A stretch of DNA of 64,000 nt, taken from NCBI GenBank assembly GCA_008125075.1, contig VLTH01000002.1:305828-369827 (forward strand). The letters run 5' to 3'. The translations under genes and the position numbers were made by a program. This DNA is from Acetivibrio alkalicellulosi. Its GTDB lineage: Bacteria > Bacillota > Clostridia > Acetivibrionales > Acetivibrionaceae. Positions 8,484-17,751 of this stretch are shown one piece after another; within the stretch, counting starts at the first letter, position 1, and the number at the start of each line of letters is the position of its first letter. The notes under the pieces were generated by a model. It had not been told where the DNA came from. It was given only the letters and a program-made list of their open reading frames with translations, and made no database searches.

Positions 8484-8512
8484 ATTATAACATATGGAAT
8501 CAAAAGCTGCAA
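8484..8512 (-). promoter_or_regulatory. SigmaA promoter for the XRE/agrD-like unit
   Basis: On the minus strand TTGCAG (8512-8507) and TATAAT (8489-8484) are 17 bases apart, about 55 bp before the XRE start codon. Confidence 0.65.
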
Positions 8513-8857
8513 TCAAAGAGTAAGTTTTTGGGTGTATTTAGTGAATGTGTAGAAAAATATTCCAGAAACTTAAGTTGAGCAGTTTAGAGGATATAAACAC
8601 TCTATTGAATTTTTCTTATTTAGGTAGTTTCAAAAAAGAAAAAGGTTAATGCTAGTTTAAAAAGTATGGGTATAAATAATTTCCCTATATTTCATTTTGA
8701 TGTTGACAAAATACTAATGATAGTATAACATAACATACAGGAATGGGATATATTATCATATAATATAAATTATAAAACTATATCAATAATATAATATAAA
8801 TAAAAAGATATATCAATATATAATAATTTAAGAAGTTTTATGAAGGGAGATAACTTA
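8513..8857. other. AT-rich divergent intergenic region
   Basis: About 345 bp between the XRE promoter and the next gene. TTGACA at 8703 with TATAAC at 8724 (15-base gap) may be a plus-strand promoter. Short ATATAAT-type near-repeats fill 8750-8830. No ORF is supportable. Confidence 0.4.
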
Positions 8858-9118
8858 ATGGAGTACATGAAACATAAAATAATTAAAGAATCTCTAAAAT
8901 TTATTGAACTATGTCAAACAAATGTGATATTAGGAGAAATGTCAGTAGAAACATATAATATGTTGACAGATGTTAAAATATGTTTTTTAAAAAATATGTT
9001 TGACAAAGAAATAACAAATTTATATTTGAGAAATAAATACTTAAATAGAACTAAAAACATATTAAAAACTAACAATTTAATTCATTTTCGCTACTGCTCA
9101 AAAAAAGCAAGTTTCTGA
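8858..9118 (+). CDS. Small protein of unknown function
   Basis: 86 residues, basic, helical (KHKIIKESLKFIELCQTN near the start). No signal peptide or membrane helix. The ATG at 8858 is chosen because AAGGGAGA lies seven bases upstream; the in-frame ATG at 8840 precedes that site. I do not recognise the family. It is divergent from the agrD-like locus and transcribed towards the cotS-like gene; a link to either is not shown. Confidence 0.6.
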   Translation: MEYMKHKIIKESLKFIELCQTNVILGEMSVETYNMLTDVKICFLKNMFDKEITNLYLRNKYLNRTKNILKTNNLIHFRYCSKKASF

Positions 9119-9291
9119 TAATATAATAATTTCAGAGCAATAAAATACAAATACTTGTTGTTTTCAATTTTAAAAACCTATCTTTTAAATTCTATAGTTT
9201 ATAAAAAGTGAATATAAATATTTGTAGGTTGAAAAATCGCCTTTTTTATACTCTTTACTAAATAGTATTTATTTTTGGAGGTCATAAGAAT

Positions 9292-10272
9292 ATGCCAGAT
9301 TTTGAGAGAAAATTATCCAGTATATATGGATTGAAAATAAATAATGTTTATAGCTATAAACATTATCATGTTATAGAAGAGTCTACAGGTAAGAAGGTAT
9401 TAAAAAGTATGAATATATCTCCAGAGAGGGTGCTATTTATACATGGAGCAAAAGAACACTTATACAAAAATAATTTTAAAAATCTCGACAGATATTTATG
9501 TACTATAGAAGGGAAACCATATTCAATTATAGATGGAACTGTTTATACTGTGGCTTATATGGCAAATGGTAGAGAATGCGACTTTGATTTAAAGGAAGAT
9601 GTAATAAGAGCTACAAAATCACTTGCTTTGCTACATAGAGCATCAAAGGGATATATTCCACCTTCAAGTAGTTTAGGTAAAAACGATCTTGGAAATTTAA
9701 CAAGATACTTTGGAAAAAGATTAGATGAAATAAAAAGAGCAAAAAAAATAGCTCAAAGAGAAAAGGGCAAATTTGATTATTTGCTATTAGAGTATATTGA
9801 TTATTTTTTTGACTTAGGAGAAGATGCGTTAAATAAAATATATAAATCAGAATACTTTAATCTTGTTGATAAAGCAAAGATAGAAAGAAATTTTTGCCAT
9901 CATGATTTCTCATATAGCAACATTATATGTGATGGGGATAAAACGTTTATTATAAATTTTGACTATTGTACTTATGAATTAAAAATATATGATGTTGCAA
10001 ATCTCCTGAGAAGAAAAATGAGAAAATGCAGTTGGAATATAAATGAAGCAATGGCCATCATTGATGCATATGTTTCTGTTGAACCAATTACACATGATGA
10101 GTTCGAGGTTTTAAAGATAATGCTTCAATTTCCCCATAAGTTTTGGAGGGTGATTAACAAGTACTATAATAGTAAAAGAACATGGAGAGAAATGAAATTT
10201 TATGCAAAGTTTGAAGAGGTTATCAATGAAATAGAGGGTCATAAAAACTTTCTTAAAGACTTTCAATTATAG
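9292..10272 (+). CDS. CotS-family spore coat protein kinase
   Basis: 326 residues of the CotS/YsxE branch of aminoglycoside-phosphotransferase-like kinases, which join the spore coat in Bacillus. The catalytic loop is HHDFSYSNI (about residues 203-211). Where kinases have IDFD, the metal-binding motif reads INFDY (about 221-225). The N-terminal lobe (residues 1-90) matches CotS proteins (KHYHVIEESTGKKVLKSMN). GGAGGTC lies upstream of ATG. It is single and converges with fhs. Because the first Asp of the metal motif is Asn, true kinase activity is uncertain. Confidence 0.85.
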   Translation: MPDFERKLSSIYGLKINNVYSYKHYHVIEESTGKKVLKSMNISPERVLFIHGAKEHLYKNNFKNLDRYLCTIEGKPYSIIDGTVYTVAYMANGRECDFDLKEDVIRATKSLALLHRASKGYIPPSSSLGKNDLGNLTRYFGKRLDEIKRAKKIAQREKGKFDYLLLEYIDYFFDLGEDALNKIYKSEYFNLVDKAKIERNFCHHDFSYSNIICDGDKTFIINFDYCTYELKIYDVANLLRRKMRKCSWNINEAMAIIDAYVSVEPITHDEFEVLKIMLQFPHKFWRVINKYYNSKRTWREMKFYAKFEEVINEIEGHKNFLKDFQL

Positions 10273-10279
10273 AATTTAA

Positions 10280-10364
10280 TTGATGAGCAAAAAGCTCATC
10301 AATATAAAAAGCAATATTTACAGCAAATAGAACGTGCATTATTAAAAAGCTGTAAATATTGCTT
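10280..10364. repeat. Two hairpins between convergent cotS-like and fhs genes
   Basis: TTGATGAGC / GCTCATCAA forms the first hairpin (10280-10302). AAGCAATATTTACAGC (10309-10324) pairs perfectly with its complement at 10349-10364. The loop holds ACGTGCATTA, also found in the tandem-hairpin repeat. T-runs are poor, so these are structured spacers more than classic terminators. Confidence 0.65.
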
Positions 10365-10395
10365 CATGTTAAAAAATCAGCATCAATTTTAAATA

Positions 10396-12066
10396 TTAAA
10401 ATAGTCCATAGATGGTTCCATTATCATCTATATCAATTTTTTCAGCTGATGGTGTTTTAGGTAAACCTGGCATTGTCATAATATCACCGGTTATTGCAAC
10501 AATAAAACCTGCACCAGCTGAAATCCTTATTTCACGCACAGTTATGTTAAAGCCCTCAGGTCTTCCTAAAAGGGAAGGATTATCAGATATGGAGTACTGA
10601 GTTTTTGCCATGCAAATAGGAAGGTTATCCATACCTAGGCTTTCGATTTTCTTAATAGATTTTTGTGCTGAAGGCATATAGTCTACTCCAGAGGCACCAT
10701 AAATTTCTTTTGCAATAATTTCTATTTTTTGTTGAATAGGAGTATTAAGCTCATAGAGAGGTTTGAAATTTGATTTAACTGTGTTTGTAATATTTACAAT
10801 TTTCTGAGCAAGTTCTTTTCCGCCTTCTCCACCTTTTGTGAAAACTTCTGAAAATGCATACTCTATATTCATATCCTTTAATTTTGATTTTACGTATTCA
10901 ATTTCCTCATCTGAATCAGAGCTAAAGTGATTAATTGCAACCACTACAGGAACACCAAATTTTCTTATATTTTCTATGTGCTTTTCAACATTACAAAAAC
11001 CTTTTTTCAATGCGTTAACATTTGGAGAACTTAAGTCATTTTTACTAACCCCACCGTTGTATTTTATAGCTCTAATTGTTGCTACTAGAACTGCTGCATC
11101 TGGTTTTAAATCACCATATCGGCATTTAATATTAAAGAATTTTTCAGCACCAAGATCTGCACCAAATCCTGCTTCTGTAATACAATAATCACAAAGCTTA
11201 AGAGCAAGTTTTGTTGCTATTATGCTGTTGCAGCCGTGTGCTATATTTGCAAATGGTCCACCATGCATTAAGGCAGGAGTGTTTTCAAGTGTTTGTACAA
11301 GATTAGGTTTGATGGAGTCTTTAAGGAGGAGTGCCATTGCCCCATGAACATTTAAATCCCGTGAATATACTGGAGAACCATCAAAAGAATATCCTATTAT
11401 AATTTTTCCAAGACGATTTTTAAGGTCTGTTATATCACTAGATAGACATAATATTGCCATTACTTCAGAAGCTACAGTTATTAAAAATCCATCTTCTCGT
11501 GGCATTCCATTAACTTTACCTCCTAAACCCACAACAATATTTCTAAGAGCTCTATCATTCATGTCTAAAGCTCTTTTCCAAACAATCTGCCTAGGATCTA
11601 TATTTAATTGATTTCCTTGATGTATATGGTTGTCAATTGCAGCAGACAGAAGATTATTAGCAGCTGTAATTGCATGCATATCTCCAGTAAAGTGTAGATT
11701 TATGTCTTCCATTGGAACTACTTGAGAGTATCCACCTCCGGCCGCTCCGCCTTTAACTCCCATTACTGGACCTAAAGATGGCTCACGTAGAGCTATAATT
11801 GCCTTTTGTCCAATTTTAGACATTGCCTGACCGATACCAACGGTAGTAGTGGTTTTTCCTTCTCCTGCTGGAGTTGGATTTATAGCAGTTACAAGAATTA
11901 ATTTACCATCTTTATTTTTATTAATTCTGTTTTGTAAAGCAGGAGTTAATTTGGACTTAAACCTTCCATAGTATTCTAATTCGTCTTCGAGTATATCAAG
12001 GTTTTGCGCAATTTTGCTTATGGGTTCCATTTTGCAGGATTGAGCAATTTGTATATCTGTATGCAT
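10396..12066 (-). CDS. fhs: Formate-tetrahydrofolate ligase
   Basis: 556 residues, the normal length. The enzyme joins formate and tetrahydrofolate using ATP, in one-carbon metabolism and the methyl branch of the Wood-Ljungdahl pathway. The P-loop region [20 protein letters not shown] (about 63-82), [20 protein letters not shown], and the C-terminal [11 protein letters not shown] are invariant family segments. GGAGG precedes ATG. Monocistronic, with its own promoter. Presence alone does not prove acetogenesis, since many clostridia use the enzyme for purine synthesis. Confidence 0.97.
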   Translation of the reverse strand: MHTDIQIAQSCKMEPISKIAQNLDILEDELEYYGRFKSKLTPALQNRINKNKDGKLILVTAINPTPAGEGKTTTTVGIGQAMSKIGQKAIIALREPSLGPVMGVKGGAAGGGYSQVVPMEDINLHFTGDMHAITAANNLLSAAIDNHIHQGNQLNIDPRQIVWKRALDMNDRALRNIVVGLGGKVNGMPREDGFLITVASEVMAILCLSSDITDLKNRLGKIIIGYSFDGSPVYSRDLNVHGAMALLLKDSIKPNLVQTLENTPALMHGGPFANIAHGCNSIIATKLALKLCDYCITEAGFGADLGAEKFFNIKCRYGDLKPDAAVLVATIRAIKYNGGVSKNDLSSPNVNALKKGFCNVEKHIENIRKFGVPVVVAINHFSSDSDEEIEYVKSKLKDMNIEYAFSEVFTKGGEGGKELAQKIVNITNTVKSNFKPLYELNTPIQQKIEIIAKEIYGASGVDYMPSAQKSIKKIESLGMDNLPICMAKTQYSISDNPSLLGRPEGFNITVREIRISAGAGFIVAITGDIMTMPGLPKTPSAEKIDIDDNGTIYGLF

Positions 12067-12118
12067 AATTTTTCCTCCTTATGGATTTGATTTTTTCTAT
12101 AGTCTTAACTCAATTAAT

Positions 12119-12148
12119 ATTATAACGTTTATTTATATTGTTTTTCAA
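12119..12148 (-). promoter_or_regulatory. Promoter of fhs
   Basis: Minus strand TTGAAA (12148-12143) and TATAAT (12124-12119), 18-base spacer, about 50 bp before the start codon. Confidence 0.6.
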
Positions 12149-12273
12149 TATGTAAGTTAGAGAAAGGTGTGTGTAACAAAAGTGAAGAAATATATTCTAA
12201 AAACTTTAATTAACATATTCAATCACTTAAACATATTATGTACTATGAGATTTTATGTTAAAGGGTGATAGAT

Positions 12274-13149
12274 GTGCCTGATTTTAAAATTGGAGATGTG
12301 GTTTCAAGAAAGTCTTATGATTCTGATATACTTTTTAAAGTAGTGGATATTAAGAAGGAGGGAGACAAAAAAATTGCTGTCTTAAAAGGTATTTGTTTTA
12401 GGCTAGAAGCTGATGCCCCTGAAACAGATCTTGTAGTGAGAACAGATGATTATGTAAGGGAATACAATGACAGAATTAATAGAGGCATAGAGATGAAAGT
12501 TCGAAATATAAATAATTCGAAGGATAAAATTATAAAAAAAAAATTCTATCGTAACTATACTGTTAGAGAAGATAAAAACTTTTCTAAACCGGGAAGGGTT
12601 CTTCATATAGACGGAGATAAAGATTATCTTAGTAAATGCCTAGAGCAATATAAAAAATATAATATAGAATGTGTAGGTGTATACCTTAAAGAAAGAGATC
12701 AACCTTCTAAAGTTTATCAGCTTTTAAAAGAGTATACACCAGAAATTCTAGTTTTGACAGGACATGATGGTTATTTAAAGAATGACAAGGGTTATGGAAA
12801 TATTGACAATTATAGAAATTCAAAATACTATATTCAATCTGTTCGAGAAGCAAGAAGATTTGAATCTAACTTAGATAGTCTTGTTATATTTGCTGGCGCA
12901 TGCCAGTCAATGTACAACAAACTTATAGAAGCTGGAGCAAATTATGCTAGTTCACCTTATAGAGTACTTATTCATGCATTAGATCCTGTTTTGGTTTGTA
13001 AAGAGTTTGCCCTTACAAGTATAGGTAAAATCATAAGTCCTCAGGATGTAATACGCAAAACAATTACAGGAGTCAAAGGAATAGGTGGGATAGAAACAAG
13101 AGGAAAATATAGAGAAGGATATCCACTAGAACCTTATAATACCTTATAA
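12274..13149 (+). CDS. yabG: Sporulation-specific protease YabG
   Basis: About 291 residues. The N-terminus PDFKIGDVVSRKSYDSDILF matches YabG, which cleaves spore coat and outer spore proteins in the mother cell. HIDGD near residue 110, LTGHDGY near 165 and GACQSMY near 210 are conserved, giving likely cysteine-protease His and Cys. GTG at 12274 is preferred because AAGGGTG lies six bases upstream; GTG at 12265 is within that site. Followed by veg, as in Bacillus. Confidence 0.92.
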   Translation: MPDFKIGDVVSRKSYDSDILFKVVDIKKEGDKKIAVLKGICFRLEADAPETDLVVRTDDYVREYNDRINRGIEMKVRNINNSKDKIIKKKFYRNYTVREDKNFSKPGRVLHIDGDKDYLSKCLEQYKKYNIECVGVYLKERDQPSKVYQLLKEYTPEILVLTGHDGYLKNDKGYGNIDNYRNSKYYIQSVREARRFESNLDSLVIFAGACQSMYNKLIEAGANYASSPYRVLIHALDPVLVCKEFALTSIGKIISPQDVIRKTITGVKGIGGIETRGKYREGYPLEPYNTL

Positions 13150-13284
13150 AAAATATATTAAATATAATTGAAATTATTAACTTTTAAAATACTAAATATA
13201 GTTTTAGTGAGTTTAAGTTAGACTATATTTTGTGTAAGATAACCTTACTGAAATTTTGTTTTAAAAAATACAATAAAAAAACAC

Positions 13285-13354
13285 TTGACACAATTAAATT
13301 TTACTTGTTATAATATATATTTTTTTTGACAAGCATCTTTTAATATGATATAAT
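13285..13354 (+). promoter_or_regulatory. Two tandem sigmaA promoters of veg
   Basis: P1: TTGACA 13285-13290, TATAAT 13309-13314, spacer 18. P2: TTGACA 13326-13331, TATAAT 13349-13354, spacer 17. Both are perfect consensus boxes. The Bacillus veg promoter is also famously strong. Confidence 0.88.
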
Positions 13355-13385
13355 GTTTTCAAACAGAAGATGAGGTGATTCAATC

Positions 13386-13649
13386 ATGGAAAAGAGTAGC
13401 CTGTTTCAGATAAAGAAAGATATAGAAACCTGTGTTGGTCAAAAAATTCAACTTAAGGCTAATAAAGGAAGGAAGAAGGCGTTTATTAAAGAGGGAGTAC
13501 TTGAAAACACCTATCCTAGCATCTTCATTGTAAAGTTTGAAAATGATTATGAGGCAACAAGAAGAGTATCTTACAGTTATACAGATATACTTACTAAGGC
13601 AGTTGAAATTGTAGTATGTAAAGATAACAGAAAGATACACGTTAGTTAA
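13386..13649 (+). CDS. veg: Veg family protein
   Basis: 87 residues. LFQIKKDIETCVGQKIQLKA and GRKKAFIKEGVLENTYPSIF are the Veg signature. In Bacillus, Veg is small, abundantly transcribed and promotes biofilm gene expression; its clostridial role is not known. GAGGTG precedes ATG. It follows yabG and has its own two strong promoters and terminator. Confidence 0.93.
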   Translation: MEKSSLFQIKKDIETCVGQKIQLKANKGRKKAFIKEGVLENTYPSIFIVKFENDYEATRRVSYSYTDILTKAVEIVVCKDNRKIHVS

Positions 13650-13722
13650 GGTGTTTAATGTATAGAGGTTAAAAAAAGCTCAATATAATTAGAGCTCAAC
13701 TTAAAAATTATAGTTAGTAATT

Positions 13723-13755
13723 AAAAACGAGAGGGATTTAGACCCTCTCGTTTTT
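13723..13755 (+). terminator. Terminator of veg
   Basis: AAAAACGAGAGGG pairs with CCCTCTCGTTTTT across a seven-base loop. Symmetrical enough to act from both sides. Confidence 0.85.
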
Positions 13756-13773
13756 AATTATAAGTATTGAAAT

Positions 13774-14002
13774 AAATAGACATTCATGAGCAAAAGCTCA
13801 CCAACATAGAATGAAAAGTATAAAGCGAATGAATGACGCTGCGCATGTGCATGTTTGCGAAGCAAACAAATTGCACGCGCATTAAATCAAAAGGTTCTAT
13901 TCTGAAAAGTATTTTCAGAATAGACATTCATGAGCAAAAAGCTCTGGGGTTTAAAGGCCTCGAGCTTTTATTTTAGAAGTCTTAAAACAAAGAGAATGAC
14001 TT
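13774..14002. repeat. Composite repeat region with tandem-hairpin element
   Basis: Fills most of the 487-bp gap after veg. A direct repeat ATAGACATTCATGAGCAAAA lies at both ends of a full tandem-hairpin element (13841-13930). The element begins GCGCATGTGCA, has a TGTTTGC-GAA-GCAAACA hairpin inside a GCGC...GCGC stem, then ATTAAATCAAAAGGT, then TATTCTGAAAA-GTA-TTTTCAGAATA. An AAGTCTT...GACTTTTTTT unit of the terminator-coupled family ends the region. Confidence 0.75.
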
Positions 14003-14136
14003 TTTTTAAATAAATCAGAATATTTATTATGTCTTGTAAATATATATTACTAAGCCCTATGTTAGAAAATAGGATTCAAAATAGTATTAATATATTTTTT
14101 AATCATAAGTTTTAATTAATAGAGGAGGAAAACAAA

Positions 14137-15714
14137 ATGTCCCTTGAGCTTATTAAAGAATCTACAAGAGTAAACTATGTTATAGGTGAAGAATCATCTC
14201 AGACAATAGTTGAACATGATATAATTGTACCTGATATTAACCCAGATGTATTAAGAATTCTTCTTTTAGACGGAGAAGTAGTTGTTGATGAAAATTCTAA
14301 GGTATCAAGGAATAAAGCTAATGTTAAAGGAACTGTTCGTTATAAAATTCTTTATGTGTCTGACGATGGTAACCAACAAATAAAAAGTATTAATGCTACC
14401 AGCGACTTTGCCCATAGTTTTGAATTGTCAAACAACAATTCTGAAAGTAAAATGAGGATTAAAAGTGATGTAGAGCACATTGATTATGAAATTTTAAATG
14501 GTAGAAAAATAAATGTAAAAACAATTGTCAAATTCAATGCAAAATTAATTAATGAGAGTGATCAGGAAGTTGTAAGAGAACTAAGAGGATCTGATGATTT
14601 ACAGATATTAAAAGAAAGTTTAGATATATATTGTTACTTAGGAGAAAACTTTTCTGATTACTCCTTAAAAGAGTCGTTAGAAATACCAGTAGGTAAGCCA
14701 TCTATAAAAGAAATTTTAAGAACAGATGTAAAAATTGTAGGAAAAGATTATAAAATTTCTGATGATAAAATTATTGCAAAAGGTGATATTAATATATTAA
14801 CTTTGTACATAGGTGATACAGAAGATAGAAATATAGAGTTTATGGAGCATGAGGTTCCCTTTACTCAATTTATTGAACTTCAGGGAGTTGATGAAAATTC
14901 ACAGTGTGACATAGATTATAGAATTGATAGTTATTCCTTTGAACCTGAAGAAGATAGTGATGGAGAATTTAGAATTTTAAAAAGTGATATAAAAGTTTTA
15001 TTGCGAGCTGAGGCAAACAGCAAAAAAAATCTTGAAATTATATCTGACGCTTATAGCATGAAGTCAAAAATAGATTTTGAAACACAATTGTTTAAAACAA
15101 GTAGAATTGTATGTCAAGATACAAGTCAGATAATATTAAAAGATGTGGTAAAAATAAATGGAGATAGTCCTGATTTATCAGAAGTCTTTAATGTGCTGTC
15201 AAAGCCAAATTTATTTGAGAGTTCTATTATGGATGGAGAAATAACTTTGGCTGGAACTGTAAACAATAGTATTTTATATGTTGCAAATAATGCGGAACAA
15301 CCAGTATATTGCCACTATAATGAAATGCCTTTTAAACATAATATAAAGTTGGATGATCTGAAAACAAATATGAACTGTGAGATAGATTTAGAAATAGATC
15401 ATTGTAATTACAGCATGGTCTCTGAAAATGAAGTTGAGTTAAGAGTTGTTATAAATGTGTATACAAAAGCAATAGATCAAACAGAACACAGATTAATTAC
15501 AAAGGCTGTTGAAAGTGAGCAGCAGGAAATTGACTACAAAAAAATACCAAGCATGATAATTTACTTTTCTAAATATGAAGATTGTTTGTGGGATATAGCT
15601 AAAAAGTACCAGACTACTGTGGATGATATTAAAAAGGTCAATAAACTTGATAATGAAGAATTATTATTAGGTAAGCAAATTATTATTCCACGAAAAACGG
15701 TTGCTCCTAACTGA
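14137..15714 (+). CDS. sipL: SipL-like spore envelope protein (SPOCS domains + LysM)
   Basis: 525 residues. Three SPOCS/DUF3794 units (about residues 20-150, 180-310 and 335-455; for example VEHDIIVPDINPDVLRIL in the first) precede a C-terminal LysM domain (about 468-520: IIYFSKYEDCLWDIAKKYQT). In Clostridioides difficile, SipL binds SpoIVA through its LysM domain and is needed for coat attachment. Length and layout fit. GAGGAGG lies upstream of ATG. It sits between veg and ispE. Confidence 0.88.
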   Translation: MSLELIKESTRVNYVIGEESSQTIVEHDIIVPDINPDVLRILLLDGEVVVDENSKVSRNKANVKGTVRYKILYVSDDGNQQIKSINATSDFAHSFELSNNNSESKMRIKSDVEHIDYEILNGRKINVKTIVKFNAKLINESDQEVVRELRGSDDLQILKESLDIYCYLGENFSDYSLKESLEIPVGKPSIKEILRTDVKIVGKDYKISDDKIIAKGDINILTLYIGDTEDRNIEFMEHEVPFTQFIELQGVDENSQCDIDYRIDSYSFEPEEDSDGEFRILKSDIKVLLRAEANSKKNLEIISDAYSMKSKIDFETQLFKTSRIVCQDTSQIILKDVVKINGDSPDLSEVFNVLSKPNLFESSIMDGEITLAGTVNNSILYVANNAEQPVYCHYNEMPFKHNIKLDDLKTNMNCEIDLEIDHCNYSMVSENEVELRVVINVYTKAIDQTEHRLITKAVESEQQEIDYKKIPSMIIYFSKYEDCLWDIAKKYQTTVDDIKKVNKLDNEELLLGKQIIIPRKTVAPN

Positions 15715-15789
15715 TTAAAATTAGAAATGCTGAAAATATAACTTTTACTACTATTTTGCCGAAGGCCTTATATTAGAAAAATAAAGGCT

Positions 15790-15888
15790 CAAAAAAGTCG
15801 GGGCTCGATGCCCCGAGCTTTTTTATTAAAAGTCTTGGAACAAAGTGAAAGACTTAAAAGAGAGGGGGCTCGACGCCCCTCTCTTTTA
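15790..15888. terminator. Paired terminators with coupled repeat unit after sipL
   Basis: Hairpin 1 (15790-15825) is AAAAAAGTCGGGGC / GCCCCGAGCTTTTTT with a TCGAT loop. An inverted copy of the AAGTCTT/AAGACTT unit follows (15830-15855). Hairpin 2 (15856-15888) is AAAAGAGAGGGGGC / GCCCCTCTCTTTTA with a TCGAC loop. The rest of the 352-bp gap before ispE holds no gene I can support. Confidence 0.85.
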
Positions 15889-16066
15889 TTTGACTCCAAA
15901 ATGTCTACGTGAAAGGTGGGATCTAAACTGTGTAACTTGAGCTTGTGGAATATTTTTCACATTTGTTACACGCACCCTATTTTAAGCTTAACATTGAAAA
16001 AGATATGTATTTTGTATATAATATAAAAACATGATGTAAAAATAATTATTTAAAAGCAGAGGAAAA

Positions 16067-16918
16067 ATGAATTCGATTTGTTTAAAAGCTAATGCAAAAA
16101 TTAATTTGTCTCTTGACATACTAGCTAAGAGAGAAGATGGGTATCATGAAGTTAAAATGATTATGCAATCTATAGCACTTCATGATGATGTTATTATTGA
16201 TGTTATTGACGAAGGAATTAATGTTTTATGTGATAAGCATTGGGTTCCTTCAGGAGCAAATAATATTGCATATAAAGCAGCAAAAGTATTAATGGACAAG
16301 TACCATATTAAAAAGGGTTTAAACATAAAAATAGTAAAAAAAATACCTGTTGCAGCAGGCCTAGCTGGAGGAAGTGCAGATGCAGCGGCTGTAATAAAAG
16401 GAATTAATAAGTTGTTTAGCATTAACTTAAGTGATGAAGAACTAATGCAGACAGGTAAACAAGTAGGTGCGGATATTCCCTTTTGTATAAAAGGAGGTAC
16501 AATGCTTGCCCAAGGAATAGGGGAAGTGCTCTCACCAATAAAGCCTTTTTCTAATGTGCACATTGTTCTTGTAAAACCTAAAATATCTGTATCAACAGCA
16601 TGGGTATATAGTAATTTGGAATTAAAGAAAATTATAAAAAGACCTGATACAAATTTACTCATAGAGGCCATAGGAAATAAAGACAAGAAGTATATAGCGG
16701 AAAACATGGTAAATGTTCTAGAAACTGTCACGATAGAAAAATATGGTATTATAGAAGAAATAAAAAAAGAATTAGTTGAACTTGGGGCTTTAGGAAGCAT
16801 GATGAGCGGAAGCGGACCTACAGTATTTGGTATATTTGAAAATTATAAAAAAGCACACAATGCATATAATGCAATTAAGGGCGGTAAATGGGAGTGTTTT
16901 ATTACAGAGACAGAATAG
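16067..16918 (+). CDS. ispE: 4-diphosphocytidyl-2-C-methyl-D-erythritol kinase
   Basis: 283 residues of the GHMP kinase family. It phosphorylates CDP-methylerythritol at the 2-hydroxyl in the MEP isoprenoid pathway. AKINLSLDILAKREDGYHE (about residues 9-27), the ATP loop PVAAGLAGGSADAAAV (about 95-110) and the C-terminal GSMMSGSGPTVFGIF are all present. AGAGGA precedes ATG. The Bacillus neighbourhood (yabG, veg, ispE) is kept. An intergenic repeat starts immediately at the stop codon. Confidence 0.96.
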   Translation: MNSICLKANAKINLSLDILAKREDGYHEVKMIMQSIALHDDVIIDVIDEGINVLCDKHWVPSGANNIAYKAAKVLMDKYHIKKGLNIKIVKKIPVAAGLAGGSADAAAVIKGINKLFSINLSDEELMQTGKQVGADIPFCIKGGTMLAQGIGEVLSPIKPFSNVHIVLVKPKISVSTAWVYSNLELKKIIKRPDTNLLIEAIGNKDKKYIAENMVNVLETVTIEKYGIIEEIKKELVELGALGSMMSGSGPTVFGIFENYKKAHNAYNAIKGGKWECFITETE

Positions 16919-16999
16919 GCGCATGTGCATGTTTGCGAAGCAAACAAATTGCACGCGCATTAGATAAAAGGTTCTATTCTGAAAAGTATTTTCAGAATA
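16919..16999. repeat. Tandem-hairpin intergenic repeat, copy 3
   Basis: Nearly identical to 13841-13921: GCGCATGTGCATGTTTGCG hairpin, GCACGCGCATTA, then TATTCTGAAAA-GTA-TTTTCAGAATA. It begins the base after the ispE stop and ends just before the ribosome site of the GntR gene, so it forms essentially the whole spacer. Confidence 0.85.
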
Positions 17000-17020
17000 T
17001 TATATGTGAGGAGAGATATT

Positions 17021-17698
17021 ATGGCGGGGAAGCTTTCAAAAGTTAATTTTAATGATTATAAACCCTTAAGGGAAGTAATTTTTAATACACTTAGAGAAGC
17101 TATTATAGCTGGAGAATTAAAGCCAGGGGAACGCTTGATGGAAGTTAAGCTGGCTGATAAAATGGGAGTTAGCAGGACTCCTGTAAGAGAAGCAATAAGA
17201 AAACTTGAACTTGAAGGTTTAGTTGAAATGATTCCAAGAAAGGGAGCTCATGTGGCAGAACTTTCTGTCAAAAATATAATGGATGTTTTAGAAGTAAGGG
17301 CCTCGCTCGATGGACTTGCCACCTCACTTGCAGCTGACAGAATATCATCTGAGGGAATAAAGGATTTAGAGCAGGTACTTATGCAATTTGTGTCTTATGC
17401 TGAAAAGGACAACTTACAGGGTACAATAAAAAAAGATGTGGAGTTTCACGATTTAATATATGGTGCTTCAGGAAACGATAAGCTTATTGATATAACAAGT
17501 AAGTTAAGAGAACAAGTTCATAGATTTAGAGTAATATACTTAAAAGACTACAGCAGCCACAAAGATCTAATTGAAGAACATAAATTTATATACCTTGCAA
17601 TATCAAAAAGGGACAGAGAACTAGCAAAAGAATATGCTCAAAAACATATAAATAAACAAGCTGAAATTATTATAAACGCCCTTAAAAACATAAAGTAA
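17021..17698 (+). CDS. GntR-family regulator, FadR/FCD type
   Basis: About 225 residues. An N-terminal winged HTH (about 12-75) includes LREAIIAGELKPGERLMEVKL and MGVSRTPVREAIRKLELEGL. A C-terminal all-helical FCD ligand domain follows (about 85-215) with metal-site-type residues D and H in EFHDLIY and the later HKFIYLAI. The ligand is unknown. ATG at 17021 has GAGGAGAG five bases upstream, better than the GTG at 17006. It may share a transcript with ispE through the repeat. Confidence 0.88.
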   Translation: MAGKLSKVNFNDYKPLREVIFNTLREAIIAGELKPGERLMEVKLADKMGVSRTPVREAIRKLELEGLVEMIPRKGAHVAELSVKNIMDVLEVRASLDGLATSLAADRISSEGIKDLEQVLMQFVSYAEKDNLQGTIKKDVEFHDLIYGASGNDKLIDITSKLREQVHRFRVIYLKDYSSHKDLIEEHKFIYLAISKRDRELAKEYAQKHINKQAEIIINALKNIK

Positions 17699-17751
17699 AG
17701 GGTCATAAATTAAGTGTTAAAATATTTTTTAAAGCAGTAGAAAGGATGCAT

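Noticed and set aside
16180..16800. 206-codon minus-strand ORF inside ispE
   Set aside because: Shadow of a well-supported gene; no ribosome site.
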